Origin: Girardinichthys multiradiatus
Taxonomy: Eukaryota; Chordata; Actinopteri; Cyprinodontiformes; Goodeidae
Direction: 5' to 3'
Length of the DNA: 64,000 bases
Assembly (NCBI RefSeq): GCF_021462225.1
Contig: NC_061800.1
Coordinates: 3,234,501-3,298,500 of the forward strand
Shown here piece after piece: positions 21,590-33,385 of the stretch. Positions within the stretch are counted from its first letter, which is position 1; each line of letters starts with the position of its first letter. The translations under genes and the position numbers were made by a program. The notes under the pieces were generated by a model. It was not told the origin of the DNA. It made no database searches and saw nothing but the letters and a program-made list of their open reading frames with translations.

Positions 21590-22330
21590 CTTTTTACGTG
21601 TCCTGTCCTGCACACACCCAGCCCCGGACACCAAGAACCACCAACACACTGACCAGCAGAGGTACCAGACACTTGCATGGAGTTTAAGGGGAGGGAAATA
21701 GGTCCCACATCTAAGAGGATCCAGCAGAGGGGATAGCCCAAGACCCAACCTGACACATTCCTACCGTCAAGTGTACACATACTGTACAAACACTCACACC
21801 CACTTCCCCCACATAAAGACACACAAGAATAAACAGTGAACACTCACTCGCACTCCCCATACACACACTCTATACTGCCAGGTACAGGTAGTGGTCCCCT
21901 TCCGGGGTGGAGACAGGCAGACTGCCCGAGCCACCAGTCCAGACTAGGGCCCGAACGAACCCGCCTAGACCCTGGCTCCCACCGACCTCCGACCCCATTC
22001 AGAGATGGGGCCAAAAAAAAAAGGGGTCTACACAGTCCAAACTAGTCAGCCAACCAGAGCTGCCCCGGGACTAAACAGTCTCTACTCCTCAGTGTATTCC
22101 AGTCTCAACCCCATGAACCTCCCACCCTCCATGAACCCCAACATCAATTTTCCCACTAGGCCACCCCAACCAGGACACAGATATCAAACACATGGCCCTG
22201 AACACAAATGCCATAAATCCCTTATCCACAGGGGAACACCCCCACAAGAGAGCTCCACCCCTGGAAAGTTGATGAATAGACATCCACACGAGCCCCGCAC
22301 ACAGCCCCTGTTCCAAGCACCCTGAAAACT
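21590..22330. repeat. C-rich block of unknown origin
   Basis: About 740 bp rich in CCC/CACAC/ACC on the plus strand (for example CACACACCCAGCCCCGGACA near 21612, an A10 run near 22012), sharply different from its AT-rich neighbours. No frame with recognisable domains is present on either strand. The composition and abrupt borders suggest the untranslated end of a retroelement, family not identified. Confidence 0.35.
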
Positions 22331-23695
22331 TATTTCATGCTCATGCTGGTTTAGGAACATGTGGAAAATATTAAAGTTTGCATTTTTTTATCCCAAAGTT
22401 TAAGCATGGAATGGAACACATACGTGTTCATCAAGATGAGATGGAAATGTACGTAGTGCATGTCCAATAGCTTATTGATAAAGAACTATTGTGTAGTTGG
22501 GATTAGTAAGAGTATTCCACCATTCCCATCTTATCTCCAGTTTCATTGCTTTTGGGATCAGCATTTACCAGCTACAAACAATGTATTCAGGAAGCAGGAA
22601 GTTCAGCAGCATCAACAGCTTTGAATCTACAATATATGCTACCAACAATCTGCATTCCTGCACTCCCTACAACTGGTAGCTACAACAACATTGGTCTCGT
22701 TATGCAAAAATGTGGAACAGATGTCTCCATACTCATATACCAAAGTAAACATCAGGAAAGTGAAACTGTAACTCTCTCGGGATAAACTCAGAGTTCAGAT
22801 ATGGACAATTTTATTTAACTTTCTTTAATCAGTTAAAAGCATCTGTAAAAATGTGTTTTTTATTCCACATACTTGGTAACGCTGACTGTTAAAAATTTCT
22901 ATTTGTAAAACTGAAAATCTAAAGAATTCGATAAATCTTCAAGTGAAATCTCCCCTGCTATCTGTGTTTCCTTTATGCTTGACATTTCTTCCTGTTAAAA
23001 GGGAGCTGTTTTTCCACATGCTTGGTCAGGATGAAGGATTGTTGCAAAGTCAATGACTTCATGCAAATGGTTGTGCTTTCTAAACAACTTTTAACCAACT
23101 GGCAACCTTAGGATGGATTTTGACTGTATACATTTGAAATTGAATCTGTATTTATGATTGGATTGTTTTGAATTTAATTGATTATATAATTGGATACTAT
23201 TAGGACCCGTTTTTCTTGTAAAGTACAATGAGATGACAATGTTGCAAATTGGTAAAGGCTATGAATCAATAAGTTATTATTGAATGATAAAAAAAAAAAA
23301 AATGTATTTGCATTTAAATTAATTTACTCGTGGGACAAATATCTAACAGTTTGAACATTCTTCCCCCAGCATTATAATATTAATATTATAAGCTGATAAT
23401 ATTACTTGTTTTGGTAAAAACATCCAGGATGAACTAAAAGGGCTGGGGTCAAAGGTTGTTGTTTGGAGTAAATCTATACGAGTAGCCCGAGGGCCTGACA
23501 ATGACAGATGAAGTGATTGTCCAATCAGAGCTATGTCACATTACCAATAAAGACCTTATCTGTGGATAAAGGTTGTTTTGAAGAAATAAAATGTTAAAAT
23601 TTTTGTGACAAAAACAGAGTATGCTTTTTAAAGATTCACTGCAGTGTTGTATATGAGTGCTACTGGTCAGTAATAAGATCAGTTGATAGTTTTAA
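22331..23695. other. Non-genic; L2-type 3' tail relic at about 23125-23300
   Basis: The stretch near 23215-23270 (TTGTAAAGTACAATGAGATG and following) resembles the conserved 3' end of teleost L2-like LINEs and ends in an A-rich run (about 23288-23301). Nothing else is recognised. Confidence 0.35.
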
Positions 23696-24075
23696 ATTGA
23701 ATGTTCAACAAAGATTAACCTGTTCTCAGTACAGAAACAAGACTCTGCAGGCCAGTCAACTTCTTCCACACCAAATTCGCTCATCCATGTTTTATGGACT
23801 TAGGTTTGTGGACTGGTGCGCAGTAACGGCAGGAACAGACCGGACCATCACCAAACTGTTTCTACAAAGTATGAAGCTTGACGTTGTCCAAACTGTCTTG
23901 GTAAGCTAAAGCATTGATAGTTCCGTTGTCTTGAACTGAGGGGCCAAGCCCAACTCGTAAAAAACAGCCCGTACCTTCTGCACCAAACTTTACTCTTCAT
24001 ACATTGCATTTAGAAAAGTGCTGTTCGCTTGCCAACTTCCAAACCCAGTTTCCACGACTGGTCTTATTGTGCACT
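23696..24075 (-). pseudogene. Tc1-like transposase relic (different family)
   Basis: The reverse complement contains a stretch resembling the middle of Tc1 transposases (GLGP ... NGTINALAYQDS, about 23900-23945). It also has the GGGGCCAAGCCCAAC segment common in one teleost Tc1 family. Frames are broken and no inverted repeats were found. Confidence 0.4.
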
Positions 24076-24097
24076 TGTATCCTATCTAGGGATGGGT

Positions 24098-25110
24098 GGC
24101 TTTCACATTTAAACCGATACATTATCAATGCCCAGTAACTAGGAAACAGTATCGGTACCAATTGTCAGTACTTTTGTCTGTGTTTACATGGTAATACATA
24201 ATTTGTGCACTAATACAACTTCAAAAGTTTTCAATTTAACATTTATTTCTCAATATATAAACTCTAATGAATATATGAAAACAACATCCAGCTGTTTGTA
24301 TTGTAACATCTCAGTTGTTTCAAACATTTCTTCTCCCATGCTGCTGGCTGCAGACGACGAGTTGCTAACGCATGCTAACACTGCTGAATGCAGGAATTGT
24401 GACTGTAGATCTGAGGCTGTCAAATATTATGCACAGTCCAGCCTTGAGAAAAATCTTGTACCTAACCAGGTGCTTCCTCAGATTAGAAGTATTCCTCTCA
24501 GTGGCCTTGCACTTTGCGTCACATATATTGCAGAGGGCGTAATCTGCATCACATTTTGAAAAGTTTAGTCATACTTTTGAGCACTTTCTATCATGGAAAA
24601 TCGCCCACTCTTCCACTCCCTGTCACCATGATGTGTTTAGGTACCAAAACATGGTACCATTTTTACGTGAATAGGTACTCAGTAGTGGCTGCATGGTGGC
24701 GCAGTTGGTAGCACTGTTGCCTTGCAACAAGAAGCACTGTTGCCTTGCAACAAGAAGGTCCTGGGTTCAACTCCCAGCCAGGGGTCTTTCTGCATAGAGT
24801 TTGCATGTTGCATGCATGGGTTCTGTCCAGGTACTCCAAAAACATGACTGTTAGGTTAATGGTTCTCTCTAAATTGCCCTTAGGGATGAATGGGTGTGTG
24901 TGTGGTTGTTTGTCCTGTGTGTCTCTGTGTTCCCCTGCGACGGACTGGCAACCTGTCCAGGGTGTACCCCGCCTCTCGCCTGTAGACTGTTGGAGATAGG
25001 CACCAGCTCCCCCGTGACCCAGTATGGAAGAAGCGGGTATAGAAAATGGATGGATCACAGATACTCAATACTATCAACAGAATTCAGTCAGTACCTGTAA
25101 AAGTCACTGT
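24098..25110 (-). mobile_element. hAT-like DNA transposon relic with BED finger, split by SINE
   Basis: On the minus strand around 24560-24420 a BED-type zinc-finger pattern is readable (CNICDAKCKATERNTSNLRK followed by HL), typical of the N-terminus of hAT transposases. CTAGGGATGGGTG at about 24088-24100 resembles the hAT-terminal motif. A type B SINE at 24684-25058 interrupts it, and GATACTCAATACTATC resumes afterwards. No catalytic domain remains. Confidence 0.5.
24684..25058 (+). mobile_element. tRNA-derived SINE (type B), longest copy
   Basis: The head has Pol III A-box-like GGTGGCGCAGTTGGTAGC and B-box GGTTCAACTCC, with a 25-bp internal duplication of the segment GCACTGTTGCCTTGCAACAA. 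The body and the GGAGATAGGCACCAGCTCCC end are complete, and the tail is GAAAATGGATGG. It is flanked by an imperfect 12-bp duplication (AGGTACTCAGTA / AGATACTCAATA). The tRNA-like head alone should not be called a tRNA gene. Confidence 0.85.
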
Positions 25111-27345
25111 AGTACCTGGAAATTCACTGAACTCCTGAGATCAACCCATTTTTGTAGATGCAGTCTGCATGCCTAGGTGCTGTATTTTATCAGCCTGTGG
25201 GTGTTGAAGTCAGAACATCTGGATTCAATGATTTTGAGGGGTAATCCAATTCTTGGAAATAAAGTGTACATCCTGACGTGATGTAAGAACCTACTGGTTG
25301 CATGCAAAATACCTTTGCTCAGTCTTTATTATGGCATTTATATTTCATCCACCAAAACAAGGAATTTGTATTGTATTGTACAAAATGTATTTAAATCTCA
25401 CTGTGAATTTTTAAATCCATATTAGGAGTTTAAGGAACCAGGTTACCTCCTAAAGCTAATCAGGGCTGTTGTTGGTAGGCTGTTGCTGAGAGGGTCAAGC
25501 GCTGGAAGATCAGCAGTTTTAGTCCACAGCCTCTCTGTATGTCATGCTGCCCCGGAGCAAGACACTACACTCTGGTATGTGCTGAGTGTAAATGTGCTAG
25601 GTGTTGGGACGCCATGGACAGAATGGTCATATTAATATCTTCTAAATGTGGCCTATGCGTTCATTAAGTGAGCTGTTTAAAGATGCAAAACAGACAAGAA
25701 CTATCAGTTTTATGTACTTTATTGGTCTTTACTTAAGGTTATTCATTGCATGCAGCTGGAAACATTTCATCTAAATTACACATCACACACTGTACTGATC
25801 ATTACACAAACAATGAGTATCTGGACCTCATATTCCAGTTTTTTACTCAGAAATTGTTCCTTTCATCAAGTTTTATCTTTTGATTGAACAAACACCAAGT
25901 GTTACATTTCTAAAACACGAATGTGCAACACAACAAGAAGAAAAGACAATACAACAGGATGTGCTTCATAGGATTATTGTTTATACACTTAGACACACTT
26001 CACTGGACAGAACGTTCTACATCGTGTTAAGAACAAGTTCAAATTTTTCATATTAAGGGATTTAGCACACAGGTTCTTGTGATCTGATTAAATGCAACAG
26101 TCACAGCCAGTGCACTTCATTTCTTAATTATGACCACAGCCAACTAGTTTGTTGTTTGTTGCTTTCACCAGCTCTTCAGCTTGGACCTCCTGACATCATG
26201 CAATGTGTGGTTTGAAACTTTGCCCATTCTTTAAACTTATTGAGGGATTCAAAACTTTCCCAAAAAAATGAATGAAAGTCAGACCAACTATGAACATGTT
26301 TTTAGATTATGTTCAGATCATAATTCACAGTTAATATGATCAAGAGATTCAATGGCAAGTTGCCATGATTCATGAACAACTCACACCACACTCTTTTTGC
26401 AAGATCTTACTGCTTCCATCACTCATTGCAAACCAATACATTAAAAATGCAAAATGCTTGGGTAGTAATGTATCGTTATAACAAAGGCATGACTGGAAGT
26501 GAACAGTCATCAAATGCAGTTTATGTGGGAAATAAAAATTCATATGGGAAATAAATGTTGAAGCAAAATGTGCCTCACCAAGCCTTCAGGGGTCTTGTAG
26601 ATTTCACTAAACACTCCTTTATGAGAGTTTTGGAAAACGATGCTTAATTTGTGTAAAACTGATTGTGCTTGCAAATGTTATCCTGCTGTTCATAACGGCA
26701 ATAGTTTTCTAACGATGTTTTTGCTAGATGAATTCACCACAGTCACCATGTGAATGGAAAATATAGTTGTGTGTTTTGTTATTGTGATTGTCTTTTACCA
26801 GAGGTAAAATTCTGAGCAGTCAGAGAAAAGGCATAGTGGCAGCTACCACAACAATTTAAAAGGCAGATTTGGAAGATGTGAATGGCATTCAGGAGAGGAA
26901 AATAAGTAGTGAATGGGAGAAGAGAGAAGAAAAAACGTTGTATGCATGACAGATTAAAATAAGATCATGAAAGGACACTGGTGTTAGGATAAAAATAGAC
27001 TGATGGTTGAAACTAAAATGTTAAAGTGCACAAAAAGTACACACACCAACACACACTTTGACCATGTAAGCTAGTGCTGGCCCTTGAGATAGGCTGTCCT
27101 TTTGCTGAACTCATGAACACACACAGACACACACAGACACACACACAGACAGAGATCACATGGTGTTCAGGGCATCCCACTTAGAAGGTGATGCCATCAC
27201 AGTAGACTCATGTAATAAACTAAACACACCAGTGTAACATGAAGTTTTAACCCCCCAAACCTGCACACACACAGTGGGAAATCTACACAACTGGAATTAA
27301 AATGTCTGTGCCTGTCCTGTTTAAGTAAGTCTTTGTTGGTCTCAC
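25111..27345 (-). other. Probable 3' UTR/downstream region of the 27-46 kb host gene
   Basis: No coding sequence. On the minus strand an AATAAA (complement at 25718-25723) lies about 1.6 kb past the stop codon at 27346 and could end the transcript; this is inference. CA-rich microsatellite segments lie at about 27040-27150. Confidence 0.35.
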
Positions 27346-27522
27346 TTAGTTGGTCCTCCCATGCTTCTGATACCACAGAGCAGTCGGCAGATTCTGGCAA
27401 CCCTGATACTCTCGCCGCATCTCACTGTCTGTAAGAGGAGGGGTGGCATTACATGGTGCCCCTGCCAACGTCACGTTTAAAAGACCGGCCCATGGCTCCA
27501 ATAGGTGAGACATTCCGTCAAC
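27346..27522 (-). CDS. Host gene exon 5 (last)
   Basis: The acceptor TTTTTTTCCAG precedes GTTGACGGAATG. The frame reads VDGMSHLLEPWAGLLN and ends at TAA (27346-27348) after WYQKHGRTN. Two N-glycosylation sequons (NVT, NAT) and two Cys are visible. It follows an intron of only 80 nt (27523-27602). Confidence 0.7.
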   Translation of the reverse strand, partial: VDGMSHLLEPWAGLLNVTLAGAPCNATPPLTDSEMRREYQGCQNLPTALWYQKHGRTN

Positions 27523-30500
27523 CTGGAAAAAAAGTATTGGTGTGAAAGGAGATCAGAGGAAGTGTTCACAAGACCAAGGTGCAAAAAGTATATAAAACTT
27601 GCCCTCTCCAGGTGGTCTAACAGGCAAGTGGCAGCACTTATAGAGGACCAGCTGCTTTCATCCCAGCCCGGAAACAGCCTGTGGTTCTGGTAGCCCTGGG
27701 TCTGTCGGGACTGAGACTGGATGAGGACCACATTATGGTGTTTCTGGGAACTTCTTAGCCTCTTGGACAGGACCCCACTGTAGCTCTGATCCACAAACAG
27801 GAGAACACGAGTTGCCCTGCAGCCAGCCAGATCGGCCAGGAGCTCGCTCACTGAGTACCTCTCCTTCACATCAGCCTGCCAGGATAAGGATAGTTAGATT
27901 TATCAAAGCAACTTTCATGTAATGAAATATGATCATTCAAATGTCATTTTCTGTGCATGTACACTTGTATCATGTAGCATTTTAGATGGTTACTTACATT
28001 TTGTTTAAAATTGAATTTGCATCATTGCACAAAGCTCTGCTTTAATATTCTCAAACGCGACACAGCCCACCTGAAACTGTTTCCTAGTAATATCTTTTTC
28101 TAAAGAACTGGAAAGACAAAACTCTTGAGACTGTTTAACTTTGAACAAAGAACACAGCATTGTGTGCAGTAAAATAGTTAAGTTGTGAAATGATTGTAAG
28201 CAATTGTGCTTGAGCAGTATTACCACTCAGGATTTAATTAATTAAATTATACGCTTCTAACCTTAATAATATCATATATGCAACATCAATTTAGTCTTTA
28301 CAGTTTTCCAAGATCAGCTTTTCCCAACTTCATGACTTAGGCTTAAGAAAACACATCCAGAGGTTTTTCTCTGGCTCTTCAACTGGAGATCCGCCGCATG
28401 AATTTAAGGAACTCCTCCTTTGCCATTGCCTCTGCATTAGTCACTACATTAGTCACTTAGTTTTATGGAATTAAGACTAAAAATCTTTTTAAAGTGTGTG
28501 TGGCTGCAAGATCAAATGTTTTCTTTTAAATGTTGGATATCATGTTTCAAGTCTACCTTCCTGTGTTGTCAGTCTTCTTTAATGACACCTTGTTTTTGTT
28601 TTAGTGTGCATCTGCCTCTGTGTTTAACACCGAAACATAAAACACCACCAAAATTTGCTCCTTTGGCAGTGCTTCTAAGGAAACATGTGATATCCATGCA
28701 CTTATTGTGTAAACGTTTATTTTTTTGTAGTAAGGTAATCTAATGAATTACAGAGATTAAAAATCATAGAAATGCTATGATTTAATGTATATAACATAAT
28801 TTCGGTACTAGTTCCATTTATCTGGATCCCTGTTTGGGCCTGTTGACCTATAAAATATAGCAGATTATGATTGAAGTTACTTGCTACTGTTTTTTTGCAG
28901 TCAGATAACCATATCCTTACATCAGACTGTGAGTAAAGAATGAGTTGGCAAAATGATCCTCCCCTGTGACACAATACATACACATCTATGTGTCTGCCTC
29001 CTATTCTCTAATGCAGTTTATTCTCTTATTATAAACAGCAACCTGCTAACAGTCCTCCCTTACAATGGTAATCAGTATGAGTGTATGACTGTGTTTTTGT
29101 TTGTGTGTTACTCTTACAATGCCATTCAGGTTGGCGTCCCACAGCAGCATGGTTCCGTCGGTGCGTGTTGGAGAGTTCAGGTACAGAACCAGAGTATCAG
29201 CACAGTGTTGCTTCCGGCAAATGTATGAAATGTGTTCACGGATCACTCCTTTCTCTGTAGCCGAGTAAACACCTTCTAGATCTTCAGTGCATGTAGGAGA
29301 ACAGAAAAGGTAGGTGTTAAATCAGCTCTCAGATATCTTGTGGTGGTTTTGCTGCTTGCTTTGCAACAGAAGACAGCTTCACCAATTCGGACAACTTTCC
29401 CTGGTCTGATTTGTAAAAATCGTTTGTGAATTGTTTAATTTATTTCTTACTTTATAAGAATGATGTTCACAGATGTTTCCTGTGTCCATCCAGAAAGGGT
29501 CAAAAGAAAGTGTCTTCTGTCAGCTCCAGCATTTTAAAAAGATGTGGCCTTTACAAAGTTCTAAACTTAATTAAATCCGACCTCAAAATACAAAGCAACA
29601 CACCCCAGATGTCTCCATGTCATCATATTTTAAACAAAGAGAAAGTTGAAACAGAAAAAACAAAATATATGCAAATACTTAAGTTTAAAGGGGATGCACT
29701 TTCTTTCTACTATGACTGTAATATCAATGGATGGACCAGAAGTTTTTCCAGCTTAATGAAAAAGGTTTTATTTTTGGTCTACAGATGTAGCTTTAGATAT
29801 CAGCATCACTAGACTTAGTGAGAGTGAAACCTATGGAGCATGCCAGAAACACGGGTGTTGCTTTCCATTTAAAACAAGGCACAGATACTTTGGAACATAC
29901 TTTCACTTTATCTAGGTTTGATTATTGTAAGGGAGACTTTACAGGTGTAGGCAAGAAAATAAAATCAATTAGCCAGCTGCAGCTCATGCAACTGTCAAGA
30001 GTCCTGACCAACATCAGGATAACAGATCGTCTGTCCTTAAATCAATGACTGTTGGTAAGGAGGGGGTTTTGAAACCTTGTCACTGATCTATAAAGGTTTG
30101 AATGCTCATGGGCCTGAATCCATCACGGAAATGCTGTTCGGTATGATCCACATGGACCATTTAGGTTATTAGTGAATGTTTTCACAGGACCAAATCTAAA
30201 CAAGGGAGGCAGCATTTAGTTTTTATGATCCCAAGGTCTGGAAGAACTTCCTGAGAACCTAAGATGTGCAGAAACGTTGGTTACTTTAAATACTTGGTTC
30301 ACTGCTGGTTAGCTGGAAAAGGTAAAAGCTTACTTTATCAGATTATCATTTTGATCATTTGTTTATCACTTTATCACAATAGTATTTGATTGATTGTCTA
30401 TATTTTGTACTGCATGCCCTTTACTGTAATTTCTGACTCGTTTATCATAAAAACTGTTGGAAAAAGTTATAAAAATTATCATTGTTTAGTTTAAACAAGG

Positions 30501-31743
30501 TTTATGTTTGACTTTCTACTATAGTGAAGATGATTCCTGTGATTGGTTTTAGTGTGGACAAAGGGAGTGGAAAGTTAAGGAATGTGGTCTGGAGTGGTTC
30601 ACTCTCTGGACATGGCATGCTCATACCATATATGGGAATGACTGCTATTAATGTTTTAATCTCTGTAATAATTGGTTAAAACAATTCCCGCTTTTTACTT
30701 GTAAGACTGGGAATTGTAAATAAAAGGCTGGTGCAAGGATTTATTCTTTGTGAGAAGGAAGTCACTGTTTGGCAGAGGACTAGCTCACCCTTGCAAGTCA
30801 AACTTACTTGGTTCAACTTGTGCCTTATTTTACACTTGTCTGTGTTTATCAGCTTTCTAGCACTAACATTTATTTGGTCCTTCGAGCCGGATCGTTATAA
30901 ATCTGCCGCCCGGGGCCCAGCATTGAGTGTGGGGTTCCAGTCTGCGCAGCCTCCAGAACATCTGGAGAACAAAAATCCTGCACAGTGAATTCTGTGTTGG
31001 TAACTGCCGAATCGACCGAGGGGAACTGGGAGGGTGGATCAACGCGTTTCGACAGACACACGTGTGACCGAACGCACAGGTGAGACGGAACCAACTAGGT
31101 ATATTAATAAAAATAAAAATAAATAGGAGTTTTTGAGTTTAGAGCTACTTGTAATTTCCCTTGAGGAAATTTAAAAGCAACCAACTCCATTGAAAAATAA
31201 AAAATAAATAAGAGTTTTCAGTTTAGAGGTACTCGTAATTTCCCCCAAGGAGATTCAAAAGCAAACCAACTCCGAAGAAAAATAAGAATAAAATAGGAGT
31301 TTTGAGTTTAGAGGTACTCGTAATTTCCCCTAATGAGATTCAAAAGCAAACCAACTCCATGGAAAATTCTGAGTTTAAAAAGAAAAGTGCGTAAAAAACA
31401 GAAAACCTAGTCTAGGTGATGTAGGCCTATAAGTGATTGTGTGTTGGTGCATGTGTGTGTGTGTCTGCAGAATCATACGGCACTTTCAGTGAGACAACCC
31501 GAAACCTTGCTGGTGTTAACAGAAAGTTGTTGACAGCTGAGAGGTGTCATAGGGAATTCTGATTTGGATATTAGGTGCTATCAAATCTCAGTCTAAAACT
31601 CCTGCATTCTCCGAGATTAGCACTCAAAGCAGAAAACCGGATCATACCTAAGTGTTTGATCTAGAAGCCTGTTTTCCGGGAGATGTTGGTGCCCTGTCTG
31701 AGGAATTCTGTGGATTTGATATGTATAGTAAATGCACCTGTGT

Positions 31744-31807
<64 letters not shown>

Positions 31808-33324
31808 GAATTAACACATGTGGAATTATATACTGAACAAAAAAGTGTGAAACAGCTGAGAATATGTCTTATATTCTAGGTTCTTCAAAGTAGCCACCTT
31901 TTGCTTTGATTACTGCTATGCACATTCTTGGCATTCTGTTGATGAGCTTCAAGAGGTAGTCACCTGAAATAGTTTTCACTTCACAGGTGTGGCCTGTCAG
32001 GTTTAATAAGTGGGGCTTCAAGCCTTATAAATGGGGTTGGGACAATCAGTTGTGTTGTGCAGGATGAGGATACAGTACACAGCTGATAGTCATATTGAAT
32101 AGACTGTTAGAATTTGTATTATGGCAAGAAAAAAGCAGCTAAGTAAAGAAAAATGAGTGGCCATCATTTCTTTAAGAAATGAAGGTCAGTCAGTCCGAAC
32201 AATTATGAAAACTTTGAAAGTGTCCCCAAGTGCAGTCGCAAAAACCATCAAGCGCTACAAAGAAACTGGCTCACATGAAGACCGCCCTCGGAAAGGAAGA
32301 CCAAGAGTCACCTCTGCTGCAGATAAGTTCATCCGAGTCACCACCCTCAGAAATCGCACGTTAACAGCAGCTCAGATTAGAGAACAGGGCAATGCCACAC
32401 AGAGTTCTAGCAGCAGACACATCTCTAGAACAACTGTTAAGAGGAGACTGTGTGAATCAGGCCTTCATGGTAAAATAGCTGCTAGGAAACCACTGCTGAG
32501 GACAGGCAACAAGCAGAAGAGACTTGTTTGGGCTAAACAACACAATGAATGGACATTAGACCAGCGGAAATCTGTGCTTTGGTCAGATGAGTCCAAGTTT
32601 GAGATCTTTGGTTCCAACCGCCGTGTCTTTGTGCGGCGAAGAAGAGGTGAACGGATGGACTCTACATGCCTGGTTCCCACCGTGAAGCATGGAGGAGGAG
32701 GTGTGATGGTGTGGGGGTGCTTTGCTGGTGACATTGTTGGGGATTTATTCAAAATTGAAGGTATACTGAACCAGCATGGCTACCACAGCATCTTGCAGCG
32801 GCATGCTATTCCATCCGGTCTGCGTTTAGTTGGACCATCATTTATTTTTCAACAGGACAATCACCCCAAACACACCTCCAGGCTGTGTAAGGGCTATATG
32901 ACCAAGAAGGAGAGTGATGGGGTGCTACGCCAGATGACCTGGCCTCCACAGTTACCGGACCTGAACCCAGTCGACATGGTTTGGGGTGAGCTGGACCGCA
33001 GAGTGAAGGCAAAAGGGCCAACAAGTGCTAAGCATCTCTGGGAACTCCTTCAAGACTGTTGGAAAACCATTTTAGGTGACTACCTCTTGAAGTTCATCAA
33101 CAGAATGCCAAGAGTGTGCGGGGCAGTAATCAAAGCAAAAGGTGGCTACTTTGAAGAACCTAGAATATAAGACATATTTTCAGTTGTTTCACACTTTTTT
33201 GTTCAGTATATAATTCCACACGTGTTAATTCATAGTTTTGATGCCTTCAGTGTGAACCTACAATATTCATAGCCATGAAAATAAAGAAAACTCTTTGAAT
33301 GAGAAGGTGTATCCAAACTTTTGG

Positions 33325-33385
<61 letters not shown>

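Noticed and set aside
24690..24760. Possible tRNA gene (A and B boxes)
   Set aside because: The head belongs to a full SINE with body and tail and has an internal duplication. No complete cloverleaf; the same applies to 2212-2282, 8800-8857 and 42785-42830.
31747..33382. CRISPR-like or satellite array
   Set aside because: Simple TA repeats around a Tc1; no spacer-repeat structure anywhere in the window.
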